A DNA stretch of 64,000 nt from Puccinia triticina (lineage: Eukaryota > Basidiomycota > Pucciniomycetes > Pucciniales > Pucciniaceae), in NCBI RefSeq assembly GCF_026914185.1, contig NC_070558.1, forward strand, positions 8,689,501 to 8,753,500. Direction: 5' to 3'. The translations under genes were made by a program, and so were the position numbers. The notes under the pieces are model-generated. The model was not told where the DNA came from, searched no databases, and worked only from the letters and a program-made list of their open reading frames with translations. Below, piece after piece: positions 22,044 to 32,455 of the stretch. Position 1 is the first letter of the stretch; every line of letters starts with the position of its first letter.

Positions 22044-23375
22044 GCTCATACCAACACTGGGTAATTACGTTACCCTATGTTATCCACATTATCTCAGTAA
22101 CGCAGTGGTTTCAGTGACTGCCAGGCTACGTTACTGCTATCAGTAATTCTCTATTTCTTGCGGCACCCATAATGTAATTGAACCGTTTTTTTTTGCCTGC
22201 CAACACAGATAACGTAGTGATATTTTTCCAGGATAATGCACTATCTCCATGAAGCAGATGTTGTACGGCGCTCTTCCCCTGGATAATGTGTTATCACATT
22301 GAAACATGTAATGTACAGTGCTCCACCCCTGGATAATGTGATATCACATTATCCAGGGATGAAACAGCCCTAATCTGGCAAGATTTGTCTGAAAGTGGGA
22401 GCTCTTGCGCTGTCAAGAGATTATTCTCAGCAGCTTTGGATGTTTGTAGCAGTTGCCGCGGGAGCCTACTCCCCTCAACCATGTTGCACTGCGTTAGTAG
22501 CCTTATGTGGCTTTGCAAGGATGTCCCTTTGACTGGTGAATTTGCGGAGGCCGGGAAGGCGTTGAAGGCAATCCTCCCCTCAAAATAATAATAACACATT
22601 GCTTTTAATTACATTATCCGTTATATTACTAGTAATTCCATTTTTTCCTTGACTTCAGTAATGTAATGGTGGGAAAAAAATCTCTGCCTGCCCACAGGTT
22701 AACGTAATTTAAACAAAAAATCAGTGCAAACAGATAATTATAACGTGAAAATTCTCAATTACGGATAACCGTAATGATAATGCAAAAAAAATTGTTACAT
22801 TACCGTTACGCTACCATTACTGGTAGCGTAACTACCCAGTGTTGCTCATACTCAGCTTTTTTGCCCAGGTCATACTCAGCTTTTTCACGCAGCTCCCTCT
22901 CAGCATTGGAATAAAGCCTTTGACCATTCCATGCCCAGCTGATGCTCAGCTTTTTACTATTCCTGGCGCAGCTGATGCTCAGCTTTGTACCAGTCATTGC
23001 TCAGCCTTTTCTTTTGGCTCAGCTGATTCTCAGCTTTGACCCAGTCCTGGGCCAGCTAGCCAGCTGATGCTCAGCTTGCTGAGTATCAGCTGAGCCAGGC
23101 CAGGGAAAAAGATGGGCATCAGCTTGGAAAGGACCAGAGACAAAAATGATCTAGGCTGGGGCCAAAGCTGAGCATCAGCTGAGCCATGGCCAAGGCTGAG
23201 CATCAGCTGAGCAATGGCCAAGGCTGAGCATCAGCTGTGCCAGGGCCAAAGATGATCATCAGGTGGCCAGTGCCAAAGCTGAGCATCAGCTGGACCGGGG
23301 CAAAAGCTGAGCATCAGCTGAGCCAGGGTAAAAGCTGAGCATCACCTGGGCCAGGGAAAAAGCTGAGCATCATCT
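22010..23375. repeat. Palindrome array, GCTCAGCTGATGCTCAGCTT core
   Basis: Left of about 23080 the units read GCTCAGCTGATGCTCAGCTT. Right of it they read the complement, AAGCTGAGCATCAGCTGAGC. The turning point is near 23078-23085, where AGCTGATGCTCAGC meets GCTGAGTATCAGCT. About 20 units are spaced 30-45 bp apart. The array is interrupted at 22052-22843 by a hAT-type element whose target site is an array unit. Confidence 0.8.
22052..22843 (+). mobile_element. 792-bp hAT derivative with 8-bp TSD
   Basis: The ends are CAACACTGGGTA and its near-complement TACCCAGTGTT. They are bordered by perfect 8-bp repeats GCTCATAC at 22044-22051 and 22844-22851. Subterminal regions are rich in GTTAC/GTAAC words. 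Inside, on the plus strand near 22410-22580, a fragment reads AVKRLFSAALDV, then RGSLLPSTMLHCVSSLMWL, similar to the C-terminal dimerisation domain of hAT transposases. It is therefore an internal-deletion derivative that kept its ends and the last part of the gene. Confidence 0.75.
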
Positions 23376-24544
23376 TGTTTTTTCACATTGAGTGCTTTGC
23401 TCCTGAAACCTGTCATGTGAGCCCTAGATGTGCTGGTGGAGAGGAGCAGCATTGGAGAAGTGTTGGAGCCGAAAGCAAAGCTGAATCATGTCACTTGCCA
23501 TCAACTGACTCCTTTTTTTACTGGTGTCAGTTGTTCATAAATTGGGCTACAGTTATTGTTGGGATAGCGTAAAAAGTTACACAAGAGTAATGGTTAACTC
23601 TAGCATGAATTCAGTCCCTGGTTCTGATGGAATGAAGGTATGGCACTCTGTAGGAAGTGCCACAGATTCCCCCCTGGTGTATTTAGTGAAAAAAAGGCTG
23701 AATAACTTTGAAGCGCAGCTTAGTGGGAGCTCTTGTTATTTTGTGGCCTGTGCACGTAGCACTAGCACAGATCAAGCAGAAATTCTCTACACTACATTAA
23801 GTCAAATCAGAATTTTGCTACTTCAGGCCATACTAATGCCATTGGTGTAGCTGGTGCACTCTTGGCTTTGTTAGGACAGTTCAAATTTAGAAATGATGAC
23901 CGCTGCTGGTTTTTTTATGTACTGGAGTGCTGCCTGTTGGCTTTGTTCCTTGGAAATTTATTAATTTCAAAGCCAAATTAGCTTGGTCAGCAACAGAGCT
24001 TCAGGTTCTGAGGTCATAAAGTTAATAAGCAGATTGTTGGCTGCTGAATTCACAGCAGACATTTTGCAGCCTCAGTTTTTGTATTACATCTGGGAAAATT
24101 TTAAGCTCACACACAACTGAACCAAAAAGAAAATTGGGACTCCAAAGATTTACAACAAGCACGCAAAAAATCCAATAAGTGGAAATAGATCAACTGTTAT
24201 TTTTTAGGAGCTTAAAAGAAGATCATGTGTTTGTAAGAGTCATGCTTGAAACCACATGATCTCACATCAAGACTTTGGGCCAACAACCATGTAGTATGGA
24301 GCTTAGGTCTTAAAGCAGGAAAAATATTTTGGGTACCCTTGCAACAGGGCACCAGTTGAAGTCTGTATGACAACCTGCAGGGGGAATGAAACCAGAAGGT
24401 CTACACAGCATTCAAACACTACAGTAATTGATGTTGACTGCGCCATGCAGCATCTTGATGACCATTGTGAATTTCATTAACTACAAGTAACCACACTTGA
24501 CACCCAACCACTGCCCCAATGAGAAGAAAGAACATAAAGGAGGA
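23376..24544. other. Intergenic region, no gene supported
   Basis: Only short frames. Near 23640-23676 lies the inverted partner of the 19728 word (GGAAGTGCCACAGATT followed by CCCCCC), about 36 bp in all. The remainder shows no recognisable feature. Confidence 0.4.
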
Positions 24545-25105
24545 GGGAGCAATACTTGCCTCTTGATGTCCAAAAAAAGCCTGCCATCAAGAGGGGCCAG
24601 CTCTTGTGTTGGCTGGTAAGTTGTAACAGCCACTCACCAAGTTATAAATGGCCAGTCTGTTGTGGCCATTGAGAGGAGCATGTCAGTTTCTTCCAGACAT
24701 CAAGAGAAGTACAAACTCACCTCAATGGCCATGTTGTTCCAGAGATTGGGGCAGCTTTTACTCCTCTTGATGAACGGAGCAAACCGGTCATCAAGAGTAT
24801 ATCAATGGCTGGTTTGTCCTGTTCATCAGGAGGAGTAAATAATCCCCTGGATGGTTGGTCTGTTCTGCTTATTGAGAGAAGTGTACTCCCCTTGATGACC
24901 GGAACATAGCTTTCATTGAGAGAAGTACATCCTCCCCTCAAATTCAATGACTGGAATATTCCATTCATCAAGAGGAGTGTACTCTCCTTGATGATGGGAT
25001 TGTCACGGTCATTGAGAGGAGTGTACTCCCCTTGATGACCAGAACAGAGTGTTCATTGAGAACTGGATTTTTCCGGTCATTGAGAGGAGTGTACTCCCCT
25101 TTGGC
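24545..25105. repeat. Palindrome array, TTGATGACCGG / CCATTGAGAGG core
   Basis: Units such as CTCCCCTTGATGACCGG and CGGTCATTGAGAGGAGTGTA alternate, spaced 30-45 bp. The core is a relative of the 4425-5190 array (TTGATGGCC), so the two share ancestry or a generating mechanism, but the linkers differ (GAGTGTACTCCCC here). The element that carries it, if any, is not resolved. Confidence 0.7.
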
Positions 25106-25500
25106 AAAACTTGTCCAAAAAAATTTGCATAACATGTAATGAGTAGCCCAGAAGCTCAGCTACGTTGTAGAATTTTTCTTATATTTTTTAAGCAACTTGT
25201 TGCCACCAAACAACCCAAGGAATTGGAGTCTCAGTCTTTTCCCACGCGGAGGCATGCATTTTGCGGCCCCGCGCGGCCAGACAAATTTGCTAAATGATGG
25301 ACTTGGGACGCCCATTTTGGAAAGAAGGTGCATAAGGATGGCCACCAAAATTAATGGTGAGGAGAAAGGCAAGATGAAGGCCTTTGCTCTCATCTTTTCC
25401 ATGCCACTCTGCCTAGTGCGGTCAAAAAGTTATTCAAGTTTTCAATTTTTCCCCTGCCAAATTCAAAAAACTTGTCAGGCCAAAAAACTTCAGTCATTCC

Positions 25501-25547
25501 TAAGTCCCTCCTTTGGAGGCAGGCGCTTCGCGCCCAGGAGGGACTTG
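25501..25547. repeat. Solo AAGTCCCTCC hairpin
   Basis: AAGTCCCTCC and GGAGGGACTT pair around a second small palindrome, GGCGCTTCGCGCC. This is the subterminal hairpin of the MULE-type MITE family seen at 2308 and 62335, here without the rest of the element. It lies just downstream of the RS-like gene. Confidence 0.6.
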
Positions 25548-25710
25548 GCTGAGTTCGAGGCTTGATGCACTACATATTTGCACCATTTCCAAAATGATAA
25601 ACTCGTCAAAAGAATGGGAGTATCAGGTATCCAAGAAAATGTCGATAACAAAACTAAACAGAAAGCAAAAGAAGAATAAACAGAACAAGAATAAAGAGAT
25701 CAGAAGGGGG

Positions 25711-27254
25711 TTATGTAGGTGAAGGTTTCCCGCGATCCCATTCCCGAAGCGTTCCAAGTTTAGAGAACCCATTGAACGCGATCAAGCCGGCCGACTTCGT
25801 ATCATACCGGTCTTTGCCAGACGGTTCGCGATGCCGACGGCGACAATGGTCATTAGATGAGGAGGATGTGCTACTGGAATGACTGTCTGAAGATGAGGAG
25901 GAAGAAGAGTCTGACTCCGAGCCTGGTTTAGAATTCCGTTGTTTGCCTTTCTTGCGTCGACGTTTCTCTCGATCGTTGTCGTCGATGTTGTCTTGATCAG
26001 TTTTGGACGCCGAATGGTCCCGTCTTTCCTTCTTCTTTTTCTTCTCATTTCTCTTCCGTCTGCGTCTCTCTCGATCAAGGTCATCAAGTTCATCATCCGA
26101 GGCATCCTTGGATCTCTTCCCTTTGCTACGACTCTTGAGGCTCCTGTGGTGTTCCTTCTTCTCGCTCTTCCTTAGTTTACGCTGAGCAGCATGCAGCTTC
26201 AGTTCCAACTTGCGCTCCTTCTCTCTGGCTCGTTCATCGCGTTTAGCCTTCATTTGAGCAAGGATGATCTCCCAATCATCGTAGTTTCCACCTTCAATTA
26301 TTCCCGTCTGAGGGTTGGTTATATCGTCCAGATTGACATCCAATCGCGGATCGTAGCCCGCCGCAAAGTACTTGTCCATCTTCGATCCTATAGGCAAGGC
26401 GACATCCCCTGCTGGGGATTGATGCCCTCCTCCTTCATTCACTGGATCGTAGAGCCTGTACGGGATTTCTATTCAGCGAGACCGCAGTGGTTGTAGAGAG
26501 AAAAAGAATACTCACCTTCCCTCAACCTTTCGCGCTCTTCCAGCCGAACCTTCACTCAAGTGTGATGAATGGGGTATATCTTCTCTATCTCTGTCGCGCG
26601 TGCGTCTTTTCTTCTCTTTTTCTACACGTCTCCGCTCTTCTTCAGGATGATCCTCTTCGTTGAGATCCCTATTGCTGTCAGATCTTCTCCGTTTTTCTCG
26701 ATCGGTAGAAGAAGAATTATGGTGGGTGTGACTGCGACTGAGCTCGGAAGGTCTCGAGGAAACACGAGAGCCTGAGTCTCTGGTCCCTCCCGATGTCGTG
26801 TGATGATGATGCGAGCTTGAATGTCGACTACGGCTGCTGTGACGATCTGGTTCTGGATCCCTTCTTCTGCGCTCGTCCTCACGCCCAGATTTGCGTCTCT
26901 CTTGTTCATTTACTGTCCGTGTTGGAGTCAGCGAACTTTCCGACCTCCTTTCGAGTAATCTGTTATGATCATTCACGTTTCGAATCACCGACTTGAGAAA
27001 TCTTTTATTCGTCTTCAATGCTTTTCCTGTGCTTTTTGGGTGGGGATTTTTTAGTATAAATAATTCACCCAAGACTGGAATAATGAAGGTTTGATTTCTG
27101 GGTAGGGAGGGAGTGATGAGGTGTCTTACAGGATTGAATTATCGCTTCCAGTGTATGTTTGAGATTCGAGTAAGAGTAGTTTGGCGATTTCCGAATCCGA
27201 GTAAGTGTTTTTGGTGGAGGATGATGGTCTCTGTTGGCCTGTTGGGATGTCCAT
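25711..27254 (-). CDS. RS/KE-rich nuclear-type protein of unknown function
   Basis: The certain exons are 26455-25711 and one ending at 26516; they join in phase across a 60-bp intron. They give a protein rich in Arg/Ser/Lys/Glu. An ordered N-terminal part reads GELFILKNPHPKSTGKAL, then TNKRFLKSVIRNVNDHN. A second conserved-looking part follows the intron: GSKMDKYFAAGYDPRLDV, then NYDDWEIILAQMKAKRDERA. A long coiled, charged tail ends it. The large exon has no ATG. The best start, at 27254 (MDIPTGQQ), needs exon 27254-27130 and a 32-bp intron to 27097, which is in phase (483 residues in all) but unusually short. The composition resembles splicing-associated proteins. I do not recognise the family. 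Confidence 0.65.
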
Positions 27255-28845
27255 TGTTTCGGAGATGGTCGATGTTGATGATGGTGGTAAATTGTTGCAG
27301 TGGTGATGGTTGCCAGACCAGGCTGAGCCCCGGGTGATACCCGAAGTCTATATGTACATAGTGGATTCCCGGGCTGACACCGTGCGGGTAGCCCCAAACA
27401 AGAGTCGATACAAACCCCTCTTCAACTACCCTCGCCTGCCATGGGCGCGGCGCGTCGAAGCGCCTCATGAAAAGTGCGAGCTCCGTTGAAGGAAGAGGCC
27501 CTACGGGGCTCTCACTGGCAAGCTTGGCTAAACTCGTCTCAGGAGTCTCGAGGAGGGTTCCTTAACCTGCTTTCTCTACAGGATCAGTTGGTTTTTCATG
27601 ACGTTGGGAGCAACATCAAAACATCTGCACATCAAAGTGAGACTCTTCAAAGGACATACGGATTGCCCGTGATGAAGGTGGTGAAAAATGCCAAGGCACA
27701 AACTCCGCATCAAAGCATCACAGATGCTCAAGCCAATAGAAATTGTGGCGATGACTCCCGAATCCAAGCCCCTCCTTCGGAGGCTCGCTTCGCCTTCGCG
27801 CGGCCAGCCAGGTTTAATGCCACAGATGACAAATTGTGGGGCTGGTGCCACTGATCCCAATCTTGGTCACGGGATGCGTACCTGATCCTGATTTGCTGGC
27901 CCCTGAGTCGGTTCAGCTTGCCAAACGATTCCAAGCAAGCCTTCTACTTGAGCGTACTGAGCGAGTCGAATCCGGCCACGTCAAATTCCATGTAAACGAC
28001 GCGCTATTTGTCAAGAAATGTTTGCCTAGCTAAATCAACGATTTGTTGATCTTCAATCTCTATGGCAAATAGACCTTCTGATAATTTTGCGAGGGCATGC
28101 ATCTGAGCTTCGATGATACCCCGTCCTAAGCAAACTTTCGTTAGTCCTGGCCACGATTTGCTTCGTGCGCTGTGTCACCTAAATACATATCGTCGCCTCC
28201 AGTCAAATAGCCCCTATTTCCACTCAAAACTTGCGTGCTTTGTTCTGGAATTGAGTACCGTTATCGAGATGTAAATTCGGTGATCAAGACATCAAAATAC
28301 TTGATATTTTACAGTGAAATACCCATTTGTATCAAACAAGCTAACGATTTGCATTCGGGCAATGATCAACTGATTATGTCTTAAGTTAGGAAATACATTT
28401 TTAGTACTTGATGTGGGTATTGATATGAAGTTGGACTGAGGATAACTATTCAAGCTGAAAACAGTTTGCACAGTTGTTTCTTCTTCTTTCTGATGAGACC
28501 AATCTGTACATATTTACAGGATAAAACAGAATGTCAAAAAAATGTATATATAACGTATAATACGGATGTGATATTTAGATGGATGAACCGGAGAATGGTA
28601 CTTAAATGTTTATTTTTCTCTTTGAGAATGAAATAGAAAGGTATGTTACTCCAGAGCTGGTATTCAAAAGTATATAATCTTAAAGCAAGCGCTTCGAAAG
28701 ACCTCACTAAAATTTTAAGAAAAGGGTTCGGGTGGTCGATCTGAAGAATGAGGATGCCGCCTGGAGAAGCTGCGAGATTGTTCGTTTTTGTGCGCAAGAA
28801 ATCCAACTCCAAGTGGATCGGGCGGAGAAAGGGTTGATAGTCTTC
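27255..28845. other. Intergenic region, no gene supported
   Basis: Near 27310-27400 there is a cluster of CCCGGG/GGGTA palindromes. A hairpin similar to the AAGTCCCTCC family (CCCCTCCTTCGGAGGC) lies near 27769. Short frames around 27474-27885 overlap on both strands without family features. Confidence 0.4.
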
Positions 28846-29546
28846 TCATGGACCCAGACTTGAGCCGCGAATCAATGAGACAGCAAAATCAGGCCCCATC
28901 GAGCTATAACAAGATAAATCCGAAACGACGACTAACTCACCCACTATCTCTCTCCAGACCTTTGTGCTTTCGATCAGATTTCCTCGGCGCGTCGACGCAG
29001 CTTTCGGTGATCCCGTGAATGATACATCTCGGACAGGGTCGGGTATCGGCACATCCTTTGCAAGCCTAGGATCAAGAGAACACGGTTAAATATGTATACT
29101 GACAATGATCATTTAATGATTCCCCGCCGTTTGGTTTTGGACTGGGTAGATCACTTGATCGATATACAGCAAGAGAAATCATGAACCTTTTGACAATTTT
29201 GACAAGCCCGCTTGACTTGCTTGCGTTTCGCCGGCGGCCTGGGGAATTCGTGGGATTGAGGGGAAGAGCCGGGAGTAGAAGAGGAGGAAGCACGGGTGGA
29301 GGTGGAGGAGGAGGAGGATGGACTGGATGGGTTGCGCGTGGGGAAGGGCCTGTGATCAGTGCATGGCTGGCTGAGACGGAGTGGCGGCAAGGTGAGTGAG
29401 CTGGGTTGAGGTATTGGTCCTGGGGAATCAGCTATTTGGAAGAGCACATGGATCGAGGGGAGGGTGAGTGGTGCGGGCGGAAGGATGGATCTCGAGTATG
29501 GGCCGTACTCTGGGCGGTTGTTCATGTTGGTGGGCGATAAGGACAT
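28846..29546 (-). CDS. Small Zn2Cys6 (GAL4-type) DNA-binding protein
   Basis: Exons 29546-29187, 29065-28941 and 28903-28846 join in phase to 180 residues. Residues about 108-140 form a perfect zinc cluster, C-x2-C-x6-C-x5-C-x2-C-x8-C (KRACQNCQK, intron, ACKGCADTRPCPRC, then IIHGITESC), with an extra cysteine inside the x6 loop. The intron splits the cluster. Upstream is a Pro/Ser-rich segment with a Ser/Thr run. Downstream there is a short basic stretch and little else: no fungal-specific middle homology region. Such proteins are nuclear transcription regulators, and the target is unknown. The 3' end may be under-predicted if a further intron exists after 28903. Confidence 0.72.
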
Positions 29547-32455
29547 CCCCAGTGCTATAGTGCTATGCTAAATTTTTCGTGGCAAGAATATAGCTTTGGT
29601 AGTGCTAGAGTAGGGTAGTGCTAGAAGTAGAGTATGTAGAATGGTGGGTCCCGGGGTGGCGAGATAATATACACTACGCAAGCGTAGACGATGTGCAGGA
29701 GTAGTTGATGTCTCCCTATGTCTCCTCCCCAGGCTCTGCCCTTGGCTGGACACGAAGAAGGTTGCTTGACTGCTTTCACTCGTCGCTGGGCGGTGCTGCA
29801 CTTGCTGAAGTCTACTTGCTGGCCGGATTCTCACCTCAGCAGGAATCCTTCCTTAAGCTTCTTCTTCTCGCCCGTTCGCGACAACCCAATCTATGTACTA
29901 TCGATACTACTCACACCTTCATCATCATCGTGAACATCAGCATCCTCACGGAGACCTCACAGCCTGAGTCGAGTGGTTTGGTGGAGCTCATCGCTGAAGG
30001 CTCAGTAGCAAAAAAAGAGAAACTGGGTTTGACGATCGGCGGTATTTGATTTCCGATGAAGCTTACAGATTATTCGGGACCCTCTCTCAAACTGTCCAAC
30101 TAATGCCAGATGTGATTACTGGACCCGTTATACGGAGTTTAGAGCGGGTCCTCCACAACGCCATACGACTCTGATATGCCCTTTCCGGGTAGTAAATACG
30201 TGTCTGATGGAACACATGTGAAAGCCCCTAGAAAGCCGTCCAGCTGAGCAACCAAACCGACTGAGCTAAGGGGTTGGGCTGTTTGAGGTGAATGGATTGG
30301 CTAGCCTCATAGTATTGTTTGCATCTCTCTCTCTTTCTGGTTCTGCTGATTCGCAAACACTTGGCTGGAATGCCACTTTTACGGGGTCAATCACCTTGAT
30401 TCTTATGAGGATGAAATAATAGCTGAGAGTGGTGAAAAAAGTATCCAGCCAACTCGGTGATGTGGCACCACGTCTAATAATAATCAAAATTCTCAGTGGG
30501 CTCATCCATTCATCTTGAGGGTAAGGCCGGAAAACTCGCCGAAAGAACTGAATATTTACAATTTGCAAACTCAGAGCCAAGCGGACATCAGATCATCCAT
30601 GGCGCTGGTTTTGAGAAGAGTCGATTAAAGACGCTGGATTAGTGCTTCCCTCCGATGCTGGGTTCGTTTTTTTTTTTTTTTTTTGCTGACAGTCCTGATC
30701 TCTTCAAGCTGACATGCAGCGAGAATGAAATTTCTATTCCCCAATGGCCCTTACAGACTATTATAAAATGATGGAGACTAAACCAAATTACAAAGTTTGG
30801 AAACAAGATGAAAGCAACTCCTCTGATACCAATCTTCGATGTGCGCGTAGGATGTCGACAGTCGAACTGAGCATAGAACTTCACAGGTCAGAGCTGAGGC
30901 CGCAATCTTCAACCTGAGCGGGGGGGCCTGCGCGCGAAGACTTTCGATATGAGCCACACAAAACTTTCTTGGCCCAGGATCCTTTTGGACATTGCGAGGT
31001 TCCAGGCCGGTCATTTCTTTCTTCAGATAACTCCAACATCTGGCGATCACCAATCGTCGAAGCGATGCACACAGATAAGCCTATTCCATCCGTTTCGGGG
31101 AAAGGTATTAGCTGTGTCCGATAACATCTGGATTGCCAATCAACAAAACGTCGTCTTGCTGGTCTAGCTTGGCATACCCTTTGTTACAATCACAAGTTCG
31201 CAGATCCAAAGGCGTTCAACGGACGCCTGTTGATCTAAACTTGTTGAGGACCCCCTTTTTTTACCCACATGATCTTAAAGATCAAGGAAGGCGGATTTAT
31301 TGCACAAATCCATTCAATTTTCTTCTGTATCTGAGCTCCTAATCTGTTTTGAAAAGGAGACACTTGATTGCAACGGTGCCACGATAATTCTGTTGTGATG
31401 TCTATTGCTTTGAGTCTAAAGCAATGGTGTCCCAAGTTTGGATCTGAGTCCCAAAGTGTAAGAGGCAAATTGGTTTTGGTAAGTTCAGGAGTCCAGGACC
31501 GCGGCAAGCACCCCAATAGAGTACCATCTATTGTCTACAGCAGCTGAAAATGAGGGGCCAGATAAAACTTTGTAACCCCCTTGTAACTCTCACTTAACCA
31601 AGTCCCTCTCACGCTGTCCTGCAGGGGACTGAGCTAAGTTGGCTTGTAATTTCCCATGAGCCACTGCTAACCCTGCATTTTTTCTCCACCCTTGCTTTTG
31701 TGCCTCAATACGACTGACTGTGTGAGTGAGGTCCCCTGTCTGAGGGGGGTTAGTTCAGGTTAGTTCCTCCGCAAAAAAAAAAAAACATGCCCAGGAGGGT
31801 GATACATAGTGGAAGTTTTAATATAAGCCATTTTTGATGTAACTATTCAGTACAACATTCACATTGAGTGGTTAATTTCACATGGGTGTATGATGTATCA
31901 GTTGACAACAAAAACAAGACCGCCAGCATGGTATGTACTTTCTCCCTCAATGAACGATAAAAGCTCGAGCAAGCCAAAACGAGAAAAAGAAACAACAGTG
32001 TCAAGTGGGGCGACCAGCCGCGAAAAGAGGCTGGCACAGCGGATACAGAGTGAGTGCAGAGTGTGGGGACAATCAAACAGCAAGAAAAACAGCACCAAAA
32101 TAAAAAGGGAAATTGTGTGTGAATGGACAAGGCGATCAGGGGTATGCAGCGGGGCTCGGCAGAATATCGTGAGGTCTGGTGTGTAGGTGACGGGCTGAGA
32201 TGGAGGAAAGCCTCTGGATTTCAGGAAGAGAAAAGACGGGGATGCACTGGGGAGAAGAAACCCTACATCAAGGGATATTGTTCCCAAGTAGACAGAAGCT
32301 GGGCTAAAGAGAAGAAATGAACTGCATGCAACGCCGCGGGGGCGAAAGAATGACTGGGAAATAAACTGTGACACGCTAGCTCCGGGATTAGTCCGCTCCG
32401 GTCGCGAGGAGGAAGTGGGTCATGGTTTCACGAGGGCTCCTGAGGTTCATCTGAG
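29547..32455. other. Intergenic region, no gene supported
   Basis: Short frames only. A possible small start (MSSTKPLDSG on the minus strand near 30000) cannot be extended by plausible splicing. A T20 run lies at about 30667-30686 and an A run near 31774. The minus-strand frame at 31898-32374 is downstream of DCP2 and has no family features. Confidence 0.4.
31589..31642. mobile_element. Minimal 54-bp member of the CTARCTTAAC family
   Basis: The left end CTCACTTAACCAAGTCCC and right end GGGGACTGAGCTAAGTTGG are diverged inverted copies of the family ends, with only about 17 bp between them. The flanks CTTGTAACT (31580-31588) and CTTGTAATT (31643-31651) match at 8 of 9 positions, which fits the 9-bp target duplication of the larger copies. 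Confidence 0.55.

Noticed and set aside
29568..30058. Possible small minus-strand gene starting MSSTKPLDSG
   Set aside because: The frame ends after about 25 codons, and the only introns that could extend it are too short or lead to an immediate stop.
30225..30290. Possible tRNA on the minus strand (TTAGCTCAGTCGGTT box A-like word)
   Set aside because: No TPsiC-type box B downstream and no cloverleaf can be drawn.
31898..32374. 158-residue minus-strand frame downstream of DCP2
   Set aside because: No motif, no plausible promoter or splice context. Hydrophobic stretches follow from its T-rich composition.
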